A stretch of 64,000 bases of DNA, taken from assembly GCF_021155765.1 (NCBI RefSeq), contig NC_060117.1, positions 4,802,001 to 4,866,000 of the forward strand, given 5' to 3'. The position numbers and the translations under genes were made by a program. The notes beneath the pieces were generated by a model. That model made no database searches. It had not been told where the DNA came from and saw nothing but the letters and a program-made list of their open reading frames with translations. Below, in pieces: positions 63,566 to 64,000 of the stretch. Positions within the stretch are counted from its first letter, which is position 1; each line of letters starts with the position of its first letter. This DNA comes from Diprion similis (Eukaryota; Arthropoda; Insecta; Hymenoptera; Diprionidae).

Positions 63566-64000
63566 TTATAGACAATCCAGTCTGTACAATGAATCAGTAA
63601 AGCGATATGGTAGAAGCAAGTCTTTGTGTACGAAATGTAAATTAAAATTACGTGCAGGTTTCTGATGAACACTATACCCGGAATCCCATCTGATAATTTC
63701 AAATTGAAAGTTTGGGCGGTGCAATTCAAGCTTTGATCTGCAAATTGAGAATATATAAAAAATATGAAATGATGCGATAAATATAATAAGGTATAAAAAA
63801 TAATTACAGAATAGGTCATAAATCAAAAAATAAAAAATACTTTCTAAATACGTTGAACCAAAAATGATGATCCATTTGCAATAAAATTACCTCTGTAAAA
63901 CGGTCTTGAGTTTTTCGCAACATGCTTGAGTGATTCCTTGGATTTCATATATAAATAAAACCAGCTCACACGACTGTACTAGATTTTTTATGGGCAATAC
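63566..64000 (-). CDS. C-terminal exons of an unrecognised protein (partial)
   Basis: Two exons in transcript order: at least 64000-63891, then 63737-63566. The donor CAGAG|GTAATT and acceptor AATTTGCAG|ATCAAAG join in phase (AG+A, Arg) to give at least 93 residues ending in TDSLYRLDCL and a TAA stop. The upstream exon is open from the very edge of the window, so the gene continues beyond it. Visible text: LVLFIYEIQGITQACCEKL, then RSKLELHRPNFQFEIIRWDS, then HFVHKDLLLPYRF. Composition is balanced, without low complexity, and reads as a real protein. I do not recognise the family and assign no function. Confidence 0.62.

Overview
This is a eukaryotic nuclear window. Every gene call rests on spliced exons with GT-AG introns and clear animal protein families. 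AT-rich introns, short introns (about 50-200 bp for many) and the character of the proteins point to an insect. Hymenoptera is my guess, at low confidence, because no species marker can be read directly.

Region 1 (1 to about 31,870) is one uninterrupted satellite array. It has a 304-bp monomer, about 104.8 head-to-tail copies, and runs off the left edge of the window. Copy starts checked at positions 1, 305, 609, 913, 9121, 13681, 22801 and 31617 all fall on exact multiples of 304, so I see substitutions but no net indel. Diagnostic substitutions recur at offsets of 7-8, 9 and 3 monomers, which is a higher-order repeat structure. A second variant family takes over from about 23 kb. The array decays into one diverged monomer (31,868-32,175), and a lone relic lies at about 32,800-33,005.

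Region 2 (33.5-62 kb) is a compact gene cluster. It holds IntS11 (+; Integrator RNA endonuclease), ATP synthase epsilon (+), NELF-C/D (-; convergent with ATP synthase epsilon), NIM1 kinase (+), a PP2C-like protein of the Drosophila CG9801 type (-), and DPH2 (-; diphthamide synthesis). I joined the exons by reading frame across splice sites; intron phases agree at each junction. Two genes, IntS11 and NELF-D, act on RNA polymerase II transcripts (3' processing or termination, and pausing). The others do unrelated housekeeping or signalling jobs, and nothing suggests a shared pathway.

Region 3 (62-64 kb) has repeats and the last two exons of an unrecognised minus-strand gene that continues past the right edge.

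Between genes lie several non-autonomous inverted-repeat elements. One is 795 bp with a perfect 8-bp target duplication, one is 611 bp, and one is a 308-bp foldback. There is also a pair of short homologous elements, each upstream of a gene. The window's most unusual content is the indel-free satellite with nested higher-order periods ending 1.4-1.7 kb from an essential gene. I found no CRISPR array, bacterial operon, tRNA or rRNA.
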